Origin: a virus
DNA length: 49,357 bases
Strand: one strand, 5' to 3'
IMG/VR virus record: IMGVR_UViG_3300018416_000024
Coordinates: 1-49,357 of that record
The position numbers were made by a program, and so were the translations under genes. Shown in pieces: positions 32,500 to 40,333 of the stretch; within the stretch, counting starts at the first letter, position 1, and the number at the start of each line of letters is the position of its first letter. The notes beneath the pieces are model-generated. The model worked only from the letters and a program-made list of their open reading frames with translations. It was not told where the DNA came from and did not search any database.

Positions 32500-33069
32500 T
32501 TGAAAATTTATAAGTATAAAGATTATGATGAATATATTGAATGGCAAATACGCACTAACAAATCAAAAGCTGGTTGGGTATATGTAAAAGAAAGCACTAT
32601 ACGCCAAATAGTTGAAGTCGCTCCTTTTGCTAGTAATATAATTTGTCATGGAACTAGAGCCGGAGCAGAACAGAAATATTTTAAAAAGTTCTTACGTAAC
32701 GCGAATATTTTAGGAACTGAAATAAGTGATAATGCTACTGATTATCCTATGACTATCCAACACGATTTTAATATGCAAAAACCAGAATGGATCGGTAAAT
32801 TCGATATCGTATATTCAAATTGCATTGATCATAGTATTGATCCTAAAGCTACACTTAAAACTTGGAGCGAACAGCTTGTTGAAACAGGAATTATGTGCGT
32901 TGAATATAGCCAACGTCAAAGTATTCCTGGTGGCAATGTAAACGATCCTTTAGATGCTACACTCAATGAAATTGTAAATTTAGTTGAAGAAATAGGTATG
33001 GTTATTAGTAATAGAATAACGCATAACGTGTCAGCCGGTGGTACAGTTTTAGTATGTAAAAGAGGTTAA
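32500..33069 (+). CDS. Methyltransferase-fold protein with TTG start
   Basis: A TTG at 32500 follows AGGAGACAG at the end of the previous gene and is preferred to an upstream ATG at 32452 that has no ribosome-binding site. The 189-aa product has NIICHGTRAGAEQKYF (SAM-loop-like), ILGTEISDNATDY, FDIVYSNCIDHSIDP and GTVLVCKRG, as in small class I methyltransferases. The glycine loop is atypical, so it may be degenerate. Confidence 0.6.
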   Translation: MKIYKYKDYDEYIEWQIRTNKSKAGWVYVKESTIRQIVEVAPFASNIICHGTRAGAEQKYFKKFLRNANILGTEISDNATDYPMTIQHDFNMQKPEWIGKFDIVYSNCIDHSIDPKATLKTWSEQLVETGIMCVEYSQRQSIPGGNVNDPLDATLNEIVNLVEEIGMVISNRITHNVSAGGTVLVCKRG

Positions 33070-33073
33070 TATT

Positions 33074-33931
33074 ATGAAATTATTTGTGACAGGCGCCACA
33101 GGTTATATTGGCGCTCATTTTGTAAAAACAGCTGCAGAAGCTGGACATACAATTACGGCTGCAGATTTTAATACTAAACAGAACGATATTTTTAAGTACT
33201 GCCATAAATTTTATCCTTGGGATATTCGAAATAAACTGCTGAATAATAGTGATACATATGATAAAGTAATTCATATTGCTGCGCAAACAAAAGTTCCCAA
33301 TTCAGTAAAAGATCCTTATAACTATTATATGACTAATGTCATCGGAACTAAGAATGTAATTGATGGCGCGCCGTGTGATCATTTTGTGTATTGTTCAACT
33401 GGTAGTGCTTTCGAACCACAGAGTAATCCATATGCAGGATCAAAACATGCAGGTGAATTAGTAGCAAAACAGTTTAAACGCAAATGCAGTATCGTACGAT
33501 TTTATAATGTAAGTGGTAATGATGGTATGGCAAAATACGATGATGAATATAGCCATCTTATTAGAAGAGCGGCTGCTGTAGTCAATGGTAAATTTGATAA
33601 GCTATATATTCATGGGACTGACTTTGAAACGAGAGACGGCACGTGTGTTAGAAACTATACACACGTCAAAGATATAGTCGATTCTTTGATGAGAATAACC
33701 GAGAACGAACCTACAAATGAAATAGATTGTTTAGGTTCTCCTGAAGGACATTCAGTAAGAGAAGTTGTAAATGCCATGGCCAACGTTTCAAGAATTAATT
33801 TTGAAGTAGTTGAAGGACCTCGCAGAGCCGGTGATATTGCCATATCAACTGTTCCTACAAAATCTAAATATTTTAAACAAAATAAATCACTAGAAGATAT
33901 GTGTATTGACGCTATAAAATACGAGGTATAA
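33074..33931 (+). CDS. NAD-dependent nucleotide-sugar epimerase/dehydratase
   Basis: This 285-aa short-chain reductase has the Rossmann motif TGATGYIGAH (residues 6-15), IHIAAQTKVPNSVKDP, a YAGSKHAGE catalytic YxxxK, RFYNVSGNDG, and NYTHVKDIVDSL. This is the extended-SDR pattern of UDP-glucose 4-epimerase and relatives. It is about 50 residues shorter than GalE at the C-terminus, so the substrate is uncertain. AGAGGT precedes the start. Confidence 0.85.
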   Translation: MKLFVTGATGYIGAHFVKTAAEAGHTITAADFNTKQNDIFKYCHKFYPWDIRNKLLNNSDTYDKVIHIAAQTKVPNSVKDPYNYYMTNVIGTKNVIDGAPCDHFVYCSTGSAFEPQSNPYAGSKHAGELVAKQFKRKCSIVRFYNVSGNDGMAKYDDEYSHLIRRAAAVVNGKFDKLYIHGTDFETRDGTCVRNYTHVKDIVDSLMRITENEPTNEIDCLGSPEGHSVREVVNAMANVSRINFEVVEGPRRAGDIAISTVPTKSKYFKQNKSLEDMCIDAIKYEV

Positions 33932-33932
33932 A

Positions 33933-34514
33933 ATGATAAATTCTGAATTAGGGCATGTAAAAACTTTAAAACAATTTCATACAGAAATTGTAAGACAACA
34001 GACAGAAGCACATGGTAAACATTATTGTGATCACCATGAGGTTATCAAAGAAAGAATGAAAGATTGCGATTCTTATATGGAGCTCGGTACTCATCAAGGC
34101 GGTACTGCTTCTGCGGCTCTACTTACAAAGCCTAAGAAAATTGTATTAGTCGATAATGACATGTCAAGATATAGAAAATTCTTACAGCCTATTGCAGAAG
34201 AGTTTTGCCTAAAACATAAAATTATTTTAAAAGAAATTGAGCAAGATTCTACACACTTAAAATCTTCTGCTGGCCCAGTAGATTTCCTTTTAATCGATAG
34301 CTATCATCACCCTCAACACATGTCAAGAGAACTTATGACACATCAAGTCAATATTAAAAAATATATTTTGGCACACGACACTAGTATTATTAATGGTCGC
34401 CAGAATAGTTCTTTGTATGAAACTCTAGTTAAATTTTGTAATCAATATCCATTTAAAGTTATTGAACGCAATGAAGTCGCAGAAGGATATACTTTACTAG
34501 AAAGAGTGTCATGA
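33933..34514 (+). CDS. SAM-dependent methyltransferase (class I, Methyltransf_24-like)
   Basis: This 193-aa protein has SYMELGTHQGGTASAALL (SAM loop), KIVLVDNDMS and VDFLLIDSYHHPQHM, then YILAHDTSII. The layout is close to cephalosporin-hydroxylase/rhamnosyl O-methyltransferase relatives and Methyltransf_24. Probably modifies a sugar. GAGGT precedes the start. Confidence 0.75.
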   Translation: MINSELGHVKTLKQFHTEIVRQQTEAHGKHYCDHHEVIKERMKDCDSYMELGTHQGGTASAALLTKPKKIVLVDNDMSRYRKFLQPIAEEFCLKHKIILKEIEQDSTHLKSSAGPVDFLLIDSYHHPQHMSRELMTHQVNIKKYILAHDTSIINGRQNSSLYETLVKFCNQYPFKVIERNEVAEGYTLLERVS

Positions 34515-35200
34515 AAGCCTATGCCATAGTAATAAAAGATCATGAAACTTCAGAAATCGGTTATAATAATTTATGCCAAAGTTCTGAAATAGTTAAAAAT
34601 AACTTTAAGATAACAAAGTTTAATGCTATCGTTCCTGAAAGAAATAAAGCTTTAATGGAGCGATATAATATTAAATGGAATTACCCATGGTCTGGTATTG
34701 TTTCTGATTTTTCTACTGGTCTAACTAAATCGGCATATAAGACAGCGAATCCTGAAGCCAGAATAGCATGTGCTCTTAGTCATTGGACTCTGTGGAGTAA
34801 AGCCGCAGCTGACAATGATACAATACTAATATTAGAACATGATGCATGTTTCACTGCAAAGCTAGATATTACTATATCAAAAAAATTTAATATACTTGGA
34901 ATTAATAATCCTCTTGGGTGTACAAGATTATCAAAAGTATATTACGATAAAATCTTAGAAAATGGTCAAGACCAACAACTAGTTCCATGGATTGACTCGC
35001 AGCATATACCTCAAGGATTAGCCGGAAATAGTGCATATATAATCACACCAGATGGAGCAAAGCAAATGCTTAAACTGGTAAAAGATTTCGGACTATGGCC
35101 TAATGATGCACTGATGTGTAGACAATTAGTAAAAGGCTTGGGTGTTTCTCGGAAATTCTATACTACTACTCAAAAATTAAGAAGTACTACTACACAATGA
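34511..35200 (+). CDS. Glycosyltransferase family 25-like
   Basis: This 229-aa protein has the GT25 pattern: an early conserved stretch (EARIACALSHWTLWSKAA), then TILILEHDACF (catalytic-type acidic motif), IPQGLAGNSAYIITPDGAKQ and LWPNDALM. GT25 enzymes add galactose or glucose to lipo-oligosaccharide or protein. A tandem second copy follows at 35197. ATGA coupled. Confidence 0.75.
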   Translation: MKAYAIVIKDHETSEIGYNNLCQSSEIVKNNFKITKFNAIVPERNKALMERYNIKWNYPWSGIVSDFSTGLTKSAYKTANPEARIACALSHWTLWSKAAADNDTILILEHDACFTAKLDITISKKFNILGINNPLGCTRLSKVYYDKILENGQDQQLVPWIDSQHIPQGLAGNSAYIITPDGAKQMLKLVKDFGLWPNDALMCRQLVKGLGVSRKFYTTTQKLRSTTTQ

Positions 35201-35841
35201 AAAATTATGTGATTACAATAATGAGCAATCCTGAATCTGTAAAGGTAGCTAAAAGATGCATTAAATCAGGTGCAAATTATGAAATGGATATAGAGCATTT
35301 CGAAGCCATCACGCCTGATAATACAGACTTAAATAAGATGATGAAAGATGAAGGAATTAGTTTTGACGGATTCAAAGAAAAATATTCTAGGCTGGATAAT
35401 TGTGTGGCTGCTTTTCTCTCTCATTATAGCTTGTGGAAACTGGCTGCCGAAAATTCTAAACCAACAACCATATTTGAGCACGATGCTGTACTAGTTGATA
35501 AAATACCTGATGTACATTTTCAGCAGTGTATCAGTTTTGGTAAACCTTCATACGGAAGATTTAATGTGCCATTATATATAGGTGTTGGGCCATTAATTTC
35601 TAAGACTTATTTCCCAGGCGCCCATGCGTATCGTGTATCTCCGAAGGGTGCTGAACAACTTATCTATCAGGCAAAACGGGCTGCTAAACCTACAGACGTA
35701 TTTTTAAATATACATACATTTCCTGGCTTGCAAGAATATTATCCATGGCCAGTCGAAGCACGTGATACATTTACGACTATTCAAAAAACAGAAGGATGCT
35801 TAGCTAAGCATGGTTATAATGGCAGTTACAAAATCATCTAA
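35197..35841 (+). CDS. Glycosyltransferase family 25-like, tandem paralogue
   Basis: This 214-aa protein matches its upstream neighbour in layout: LDNCVAAFLSHYSLWKLA, PTTIFEHDAVLV, and PGAHAYRVSPKGAEQL. It is shorter, and the pair likely arose by duplication or joint acquisition. Donor unknown. Confidence 0.75.
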   Translation: MKNYVITIMSNPESVKVAKRCIKSGANYEMDIEHFEAITPDNTDLNKMMKDEGISFDGFKEKYSRLDNCVAAFLSHYSLWKLAAENSKPTTIFEHDAVLVDKIPDVHFQQCISFGKPSYGRFNVPLYIGVGPLISKTYFPGAHAYRVSPKGAEQLIYQAKRAAKPTDVFLNIHTFPGLQEYYPWPVEARDTFTTIQKTEGCLAKHGYNGSYKII

Positions 35842-36457
35842 TCTTTTTATTACTGGCTGCGATGTTAGCAGAGAATGGCAACTACCTTGGTTTGTAGATA
35901 ATTTTAAAAAGCACAACCCAAATGCAGAATTACTTGTATTTGATTTTGGTATGAAAGATAATCCCTTTCCAGCTATAAGCAAAAAACATTTTAGCCCAGA
36001 TAAAGGTTGGTTTAAAAAACCGTCTGCTATGATGAAAGCAGCTTTAGTAGCTAATAAAGTATGTTGGCTAGATACAGATTGTGAAGTGAGATCAAATATA
36101 GAAGACATATTCGATCAAACAGAAAAAAATAAAATATGTATGGCAGAAGATATACCGTGGTCAAAACGAAGAGGAGGAAAATGGTATAATTCAGGTGTCG
36201 TAGTATATGAAGGAACTCCAACTATTCTAGGCCGGTGGGCTACAGAGGTAGCCTATAGACCAGAATATGGAGATCAAGAAGTATTACATTCCATGTTAGA
36301 TGATATGCAGAAATTTATACATATTAAAGATCTTCCAAGAAAATATAATACACTACGTATTGATCTTATAGACGGATCGCAGCCTAAACAAATTAGCGTT
36401 ATGCATTGGACTGGTCAAAAAGGTAATGAAGAAATAAGGAAGCAAATGAATGTCTAA
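35810..36457 (+). CDS. Glycosyltransferase, GT8-like
   Basis: This 215-aa protein has KVCWLDTDCEVRSN (DxD) and GGKWYNSGVVVYEG, then GDQEVLHSML and ISVMHWTGQKG. The second half is typical of GT8/GT-A sugar transferases. Start at 35810 or 35819; the former keeps the closest ribosome-binding site. Confidence 0.72.
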   Translation: MVIMAVTKSSNLFITGCDVSREWQLPWFVDNFKKHNPNAELLVFDFGMKDNPFPAISKKHFSPDKGWFKKPSAMMKAALVANKVCWLDTDCEVRSNIEDIFDQTEKNKICMAEDIPWSKRRGGKWYNSGVVVYEGTPTILGRWATEVAYRPEYGDQEVLHSMLDDMQKFIHIKDLPRKYNTLRIDLIDGSQPKQISVMHWTGQKGNEEIRKQMNV

Positions 36458-37070
36458 GGTGGCACATATAATTGGAAACGGTGATAAAGTCTCTCTTTAT
36501 GAACCAAGTAAAGGAATAAAAATTGCTTGTAATATTCCGCCATTTCCAGTAAATAATTTATATGCTACTGTTATAGTAGATTTTAAAATGTGTAGAGCTT
36601 TGCACGAAGGCGAAGTAACTATAAATGGATCATGGCTTTGTGGATTTAGACCTAAAAAATACTCGGAAATGCATCCTAGTTGGTATATGAAATTTGCTCC
36701 ACAAATTAAAGAATTTTATACGACGATTCCAAAATATACAAATATAAAGGGCAACGATAATCTTGGACAAATGTACACTAATTTCAATTGCGGCCATTTA
36801 GCAACTCATTGGGCAGCAAATAAATTAAAAGCAGATGAGATTCATTTATATGGATTTGATTCACTTTTTGATTGGAATATGAGAAGCTATACAGATCTTG
36901 TTATAGATTCAGATCGAGGTAATTCGAATAACCATAGATTGATTGATAACTGGAGACCAGTTTGGAGTGGCATATTGAAAGAGTTTTCGAATACACAGTT
37001 TGTATTTTACCATAATCACGATAAATTAAAAATTCCTAAACCGGAAAATGTTGAGATAAGAGTAAAATAA
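36450..37070 (+). CDS. Last glycan-cassette gene, DUF115/sialyltransferase-like possible
   Basis: This 206-aa protein starts VAHIIGNGDKVSLYEPSKGI and later reads LKADEIHLYGFDSLFDWNM. These G-N-G-x-S and hLhGhD elements recall DUF115 or sialyltransferase-like nucleotide-sugar proteins; the match is weak. Its stop codon sits inside a repeat shared with promoter P3. No family assigned firmly. Confidence 0.6.
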   Translation: MSKVAHIIGNGDKVSLYEPSKGIKIACNIPPFPVNNLYATVIVDFKMCRALHEGEVTINGSWLCGFRPKKYSEMHPSWYMKFAPQIKEFYTTIPKYTNIKGNDNLGQMYTNFNCGHLATHWAANKLKADEIHLYGFDSLFDWNMRSYTDLVIDSDRGNSNNHRLIDNWRPVWSGILKEFSNTQFVFYHNHDKLKIPKPENVEIRVK

Positions 37071-37073
37071 ACG

Positions 37074-37102
37074 TGTACATTCCTTCTCAGATGTTGTAAG
37101 AT
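37074..37102 (+). promoter_or_regulatory. Early promoter P4 (TGTACA-N17-TAAGAT)
   Basis: TGTACA at 37074-37079 and TAAGAT at 37097-37102, 17-bp spacer. With its AAAATAAACG upstream block it matches P3 at 35 of 39 positions. A start seven bases after the -10 falls on the ATG at 37109, implying a leaderless mRNA for the metalloprotease gene. Confidence 0.8.
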
Positions 37103-37108
37103 CTGATA

Positions 37109-37480
37109 ATGATGTTAATAGAATTTCAAAATATACGTTCTACCAAGTTTCAAGATTTGCTCTGCGACGTAGTAGAATTTGGTCGTAAAAATTTATTTCC
37201 TCGGCATAAAAACGTTTATATAAATATTATTGCAACGCGCAATAGAGGAGTATATGGCGACTGCATGTATGAAGACGATCGTGACTTCACGATTCGCTTT
37301 GACACAACCCTTCCCCAGAAAGAAATCGTAACTACAATTTTGCATGAGCTTGTTCATGTCAAACAATATTTGTATAAAGAAGAAATGAATTACGATCTTC
37401 CGTATGATGAAAGGCCACACGAAATCGAAGCGCTTGCAAAAGAGAAACTACTAACGGAGGCTTACTATGGCCGTACGTAA
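37109..37480 (+). CDS. Zinc metalloprotease-like protein (HExxH)
   Basis: This 123-aa protein has ILHELVHVKQYLYK with HExxH at residues 79-83 and a later acidic patch (RPHEIEALAKE) that could supply the third zinc ligand, as in compact SprT-like/gluzincin peptidases. No signal peptide. Two ATGs (37109, 37112) lie at the predicted transcription start, with no ribosome-binding site. Might cleave host proteins early in infection. Confidence 0.75.
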   Translation: MMLIEFQNIRSTKFQDLLCDVVEFGRKNLFPRHKNVYINIIATRNRGVYGDCMYEDDRDFTIRFDTTLPQKEIVTTILHELVHVKQYLYKEEMNYDLPYDERPHEIEALAKEKLLTEAYYGRT

Positions 37481-37772
37481 AAAGAATGAAATATTTGATA
37501 AAGAATGCGGAGATGTTATTGACGATAATTTAAATATGACGGTGCCTTGGTATCTTATGGCGGCGTATGCATATTATGAAGAAGATCGTCCTATATTGTC
37601 AGATAGCTATTTTGATAGACTAGCAAAGAAGATGTTAGAATATTGGGATATGATCGACCATTTTCATAAGGATAGTATAAGTAAAGAAATGTTAGAAGCG
37701 GGTACATTTTTAGGTGAGTATCCAAGCAGAGTAAAATATGGGCTTCAAGCTTTAAGAGGTAAAAATGGCTGA
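37467..37772 (+). CDS. Small protein resembling DNA-ligase domain Ia
   Basis: This 101-aa protein contains ILSDSYFDRLAKKMLEYWDM, similar to the ISDxxYDxLxxEL helix of NAD-dependent DNA ligase domain Ia, but has no adenylation domain. From memory, such stand-alone proteins occur in phages. GGAGG precedes the start, 14 bp inside the previous gene. Confidence 0.6.
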   Translation: MAVRKKNEIFDKECGDVIDDNLNMTVPWYLMAAYAYYEEDRPILSDSYFDRLAKKMLEYWDMIDHFHKDSISKEMLEAGTFLGEYPSRVKYGLQALRGKNG

Positions 37773-37854
37773 TAGCGATGATCCTTGTGATGACGTAATT
37801 GGTAAGAATTTAACAGGATGGTTAAAAACGAATAAAAAAGAAAAAAAGAAATAA
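37765..37854 (+). CDS. 29-aa acidic/basic microprotein
   Basis: A short ORF starts 8 bp inside the previous gene after AAGAGGT. It reads MADSDDPCDDVIGKNLTGWL and ends in a Lys-rich tail (KKEKKK). The charge switch and strong ribosome-binding site make it plausible, but it is short. Confidence 0.45.
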   Translation: MADSDDPCDDVIGKNLTGWLKTNKKEKKK

Positions 37855-37902
37855 GCCGTTGTTTACAAACAAAACAAAAACGCATAAAAATGAAAATAAA
37901 CG

Positions 37903-37931
37903 TGTACATTGCTTTCTACATGCTGTATAAA
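37903..37931 (+). promoter_or_regulatory. Early promoter P5 (TGTACA-N17-TATAAA)
   Basis: TGTACA at 37903-37908, 17-bp spacer (TTGCTTTCTACATGCTG), TATAAA at 37926-37931. The GAAAATAAACG block precedes it. The leader has ATCAAAAGGAG before the gene at 37955. Confidence 0.85.
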
Positions 37932-37954
37932 GGTTATATCAAAAGGAGAAAACA

Positions 37955-38212
37955 ATGTCAAACTTCGGAATCAACTTTGTAAATGCTTGTTCAGGTGGTC
38001 TTAACTTTCGTATTCAAACTGCTGAAGGTGAAATCGAACGCCGCGCAGATGATACAGCTGATGGTGTATATTGGGTAGAGCGTTATGGTATTGCTTCTGA
38101 TTGTTATCTTTCTTCAGATATGGATTTTGCATCTGATGAAGGTTTCGCTGATGACGATGGAGCTAAAAAGCTTTTTAACCGTATCATGAACAACGTATGT
38201 GAGGCGGCTTAA
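37955..38212 (+). CDS. Early protein, unknown function
   Basis: This 85-aa acidic protein (MSNFGINFVNACSGGLNFRI) directly follows P5 with AAAAGGAG. Beta-rich N-terminus and acidic C-terminus. No family recognised. Confidence 0.65.
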   Translation: MSNFGINFVNACSGGLNFRIQTAEGEIERRADDTADGVYWVERYGIASDCYLSSDMDFASDEGFADDDGAKKLFNRIMNNVCEAA

Positions 38213-38286
38213 TGTTTAGCCTCAATACTCTTCTTAATGGCATGACAATTGCCGGTCTTTTCTTTGCAATAGGAGCTATCTTATAA
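38212..38286 (+). CDS. 24-aa hydrophobic membrane microprotein
   Basis: Coupled by TAATG at both ends, it reads MFSLNTLLNGMTIAGLFFAI followed by GAIL. Nearly the whole chain is a transmembrane helix. Phage microproteins of this kind can modulate membrane targets; role unknown. Confidence 0.5.
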   Translation: MFSLNTLLNGMTIAGLFFAIGAIL

Positions 38287-38486
38287 TGTTTGATTCTGAA
38301 TTCGTAACAGCTTTTGAAAAAGCATGTAATAACTATGTTAACCAAACTCCTGATGGAACGGTTATATGGGACTATGTTGAGTCTGATTTGGCACTTGACG
38401 GTTGGATAGAAAAGTTAGGTGAAAACTTTAATTCGTTCTTTGACGATATGGCAGATCAATTTCTTGCAAATAAGGAGTCAGTGTAA
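38286..38486 (+). CDS. Small acidic early protein
   Basis: This 66-aa protein starts MFDSEFVTAFEKACNNYVNQ. Acidic, helical, no family recognised. Coupled to both neighbours. Confidence 0.6.
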   Translation: MFDSEFVTAFEKACNNYVNQTPDGTVIWDYVESDLALDGWIEKLGENFNSFFDDMADQFLANKESV

Positions 38487-38725
38487 TGGAACCTTGGATT
38501 CAATCAACTCGTAATGGCTTTGAAATAGCCGAAGAAGAAATCAATCGTCTTGAAGCTTCACCTGCTCAAGGTGAACAATCTTGTATGGTTCAGTCCGATA
38601 TGAAAACATGGGCTGTTAAAAAAGGTATTTGGCTATCCGAACACTATAAAAATATTATTGTTCTTCATGCTATTGACCGGGGATGGCTTCAAGAGTATTC
38701 CACTGGAATGGAGATTGTCGAATGA
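38486..38725 (+). CDS. Small early protein, unknown function
   Basis: This 79-aa protein has a NGFEIAEEEINRLEAS helix and a C-terminal GIWLSEHYKNIIVLHAIDRG. AAGGAGTCA precedes the start, with a 1-bp overlap. No family recognised. Confidence 0.6.
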   Translation: MEPWIQSTRNGFEIAEEEINRLEASPAQGEQSCMVQSDMKTWAVKKGIWLSEHYKNIIVLHAIDRGWLQEYSTGMEIVE

Positions 38726-38937
38726 AAATGAATGATTATTCAAATATGGCAATGGATATTCTGTTCCATAAATGGCACTTGCCTTTAAAGAATGGTAAGG
38801 CTAATCGTGAAAATATCGAAGAACAGATAGTTATTGGCATATATAATAAAGATCTTGAACCAATATTACAAGAAGAAGTCGACCTTGTTATAGATTTGGT
38901 TGACGAATTGGTCGCCGATTATGGAGAAAAAACATGA
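38722..38937 (+). CDS. Small acidic helical protein
   Basis: The start is the ATG at 38722 (ATGA overlap with the previous stop), not one at 38683. The 71-aa protein has EEVDLVIDLVDELVADYGE near the end. No family recognised. Confidence 0.6.
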   Translation: MKMNDYSNMAMDILFHKWHLPLKNGKANRENIEEQIVIGIYNKDLEPILQEEVDLVIDLVDELVADYGEKT

Positions 38938-39374
38938 AGCTATTATTAGCTACTACGGCATTATTTGCCGCCACTTCTGTTTCTGCAGAAGTATCTAATA
39001 TTAAGATCTTTGATCATAATAAAACTGTGACTCAATCTGTTCCGGTATCAGAACGGCGATGTCAAGATGTACAAGTTCCTATTTACCAACAAGGCGGTCA
39101 AGCCTCAGGTGGAGATGTATTACTTGGCGCAATCTTAGGTGGTCTTATTGGTGGTACTGCTTCTGGTAAAGACGAAGGCGCTGCTATCGGAGCTCTAGGT
39201 GGTGCAATCATAGCTAATGAGTCTGCAAAGGGGCCTCAAGTTACTGGATATGAAATTCAGCGTCAATGTAGTGATGTTGTAGTATATCAAAATTCAAATG
39301 TAGAAGTATATAGTCATTCTACTATTCGCTTCTATCTTGACGGAAAAAGGTATGTGGTTCCTTTCCAAAAATAA
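38934..39374 (+). CDS. Exported glycine-zipper protein
   Basis: This 146-aa protein has a signal peptide (cleavage near VSA/EV), and a central two-helix glycine zipper (LLGAILGGLIGGTASGKDE, then GAAIGALGGAIIAN). Such zippers insert in or associate with membranes (SlyB/Rick_17kDa-like). A beta-rich C-terminus with two cysteines follows. ATGA coupled. Confidence 0.7.
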   Translation: MKLLLATTALFAATSVSAEVSNIKIFDHNKTVTQSVPVSERRCQDVQVPIYQQGGQASGGDVLLGAILGGLIGGTASGKDEGAAIGALGGAIIANESAKGPQVTGYEIQRQCSDVVVYQNSNVEVYSHSTIRFYLDGKRYVVPFQK

Positions 39375-39555
39375 ATGTACTAATAGGCATATTCTATTCA
39401 CGGATATGGGCCATTCATTCAAGGCTATTGATACATGGTGTGGTCATAAGGCCGAAGGACAAGTCTGGTACTGTAGTAAAGAATGTATGAATGTTGGAAG
39501 AGAAGGTGCGCCTTTAGAATATAAACCTGTCGATGAACCCATATCAAATGATTAG
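39352..39555 (+). CDS. Small Cys/His (zinc-binding) protein
   Basis: Start ATG 39352 after AAAAAGG; an ATG at 39337 is less likely. The 67-aa protein has a DTWCGHKAEGQVWYCSKEC cluster (C-x-H...C-x3-C) consistent with a treble-clef or TRASH-type zinc site. Overlaps the previous gene by 23 bp. Confidence 0.6.
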   Translation: MWFLSKNKCTNRHILFTDMGHSFKAIDTWCGHKAEGQVWYCSKECMNVGREGAPLEYKPVDEPISND

Positions 39556-39563
39556 GAGAACTT

Positions 39564-39761
39564 ATGAGAGAAAAACTATTAAGAGCCTTTAAATCACATG
39601 CTAAAGGCCATATTGATAAGCATGTAGCTAATGTCGAAGTGTATCTTCATAATCCTGCAGGTATTGGCGAGCACTCCGATATTATGGAAGCAATCGAAAT
39701 TGAAATAGAAGAAGTTGCTAAATATCATGATATGCTAGAAATGGTTGATAGATATTTTTAA
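39564..39761 (+). CDS. Conserved small T4-like phage protein
   Basis: This 65-aa helical protein (MREKLLRAFKSHAKGHIDKH ... PAGIGEHSDIMEAIEIEIEE) matches, from memory, a small protein found in many marine T4-like phages. Function unknown. TAGGAG precedes the start. Confidence 0.7.
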   Translation: MREKLLRAFKSHAKGHIDKHVANVEVYLHNPAGIGEHSDIMEAIEIEIEEVAKYHDMLEMVDRYF

Positions 39762-40042
39762 TGATTACAGTAACAGAATCCGCTAAAGAATATTTAAATC
39801 GTATAGGAGATCCTAATGTGTCTCTTACGGTTAAAGGTGGAGGATGTGCAGGATTTCAATATGAGTGGGGTACTACAGATAAAGAACCCACTATAGAGAA
39901 TTTATGGTTAGATCCATTAGCAGAAATGTTTGTATTTGGATGTACTGTAGATTATGTAGAAGAGTTGGGTGGCTCTTTTTTAAAAGTAGTCAACCCTAAT
40001 GCCAAAGCCAGTTGTGGTTGTGGCGAAAGTTTTGGAGTTTAA
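39761..40042 (+). CDS. A-type iron-sulphur carrier (IscA/ErpA/HesB-like)
   Basis: This 93-aa protein has the three expected cysteines: GGGCAGFQYEW and the C-terminal SCGCGESFGV. The fold signature (VTESAKEYLNRIG ... LWLDPLAEMFVFG ... DYVEELGGSF) is that of A-type carriers, which deliver [2Fe-2S]/[4Fe-4S] clusters. It starts in a TAATG overlap. A phage-encoded carrier could supply clusters to host or phage enzymes. Confidence 0.85.
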   Translation: MITVTESAKEYLNRIGDPNVSLTVKGGGCAGFQYEWGTTDKEPTIENLWLDPLAEMFVFGCTVDYVEELGGSFLKVVNPNAKASCGCGESFGV

Positions 40043-40043
40043 T

Positions 40044-40235
40044 ATGATAGTAATAATTTTGGCACTATTTGCTCATGATAATCAAGAGTTTTTTGCTCTT
40101 TCTCATGCGCAACAGCAAGAAGGTTATCAGTGGGAAATGATTGACGAAGGTTGTCGTCCTCCTGGTGAAGGAACACTAGCTCTTATAGATGGAGATGGTA
40201 ATGTTTGTTGGCAACTTGAAAAGCCAACTGAATAA
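40044..40235 (+). CDS. Small protein with hydrophobic N-terminus
   Basis: Start at ATG 40044 after GGAG; an upstream ATG (39999) would overlap the Fe-S gene. The 63-aa product reads MIVIILALFAHDNQEFFALS, then a beta-rich acidic tail with two cysteines. Possibly a signal sequence or a small anchored protein. No family recognised. Confidence 0.55.
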   Translation: MIVIILALFAHDNQEFFALSHAQQQEGYQWEMIDEGCRPPGEGTLALIDGDGNVCWQLEKPTE

Positions 40236-40241
40236 TATAAT

Positions 40242-40319
40242 GGACACGTAGCTCAGCTGGATTAGAGCAAGTGCCTTCTAAGCACTAGGTCGAGGGTTCG
40301 AGTCCTTCCGTGTTCGCCA
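40242..40319 (+). tRNA. tRNA-Arg (anticodon UCU)
   Basis: A complete 78-nt cloverleaf: acceptor GGACACG/CGTGTTC, D stem GCTC/GAGC, anticodon stem AGTGC/GCACT with loop CTTCTAA (UCU reads AGA), T arm GAGGG-TTCGAGT-CCTTC, encoded CCA. No intron and no stem break except G-U pairs. AGA is a favoured arginine codon in AT-rich phage genes, so the tRNA probably supports translation of phage mRNAs in the host. Confidence 0.96.
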
Positions 40320-40333
40320 AGAAAGGAAATCAA

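Noticed and set aside
40310-40333. Upstream start of the 77-aa coiled-coil gene inside the tRNA
   Set aside because: It would translate the tRNA 3' end; the ATG at 40334 has its own AAAGGAAA.
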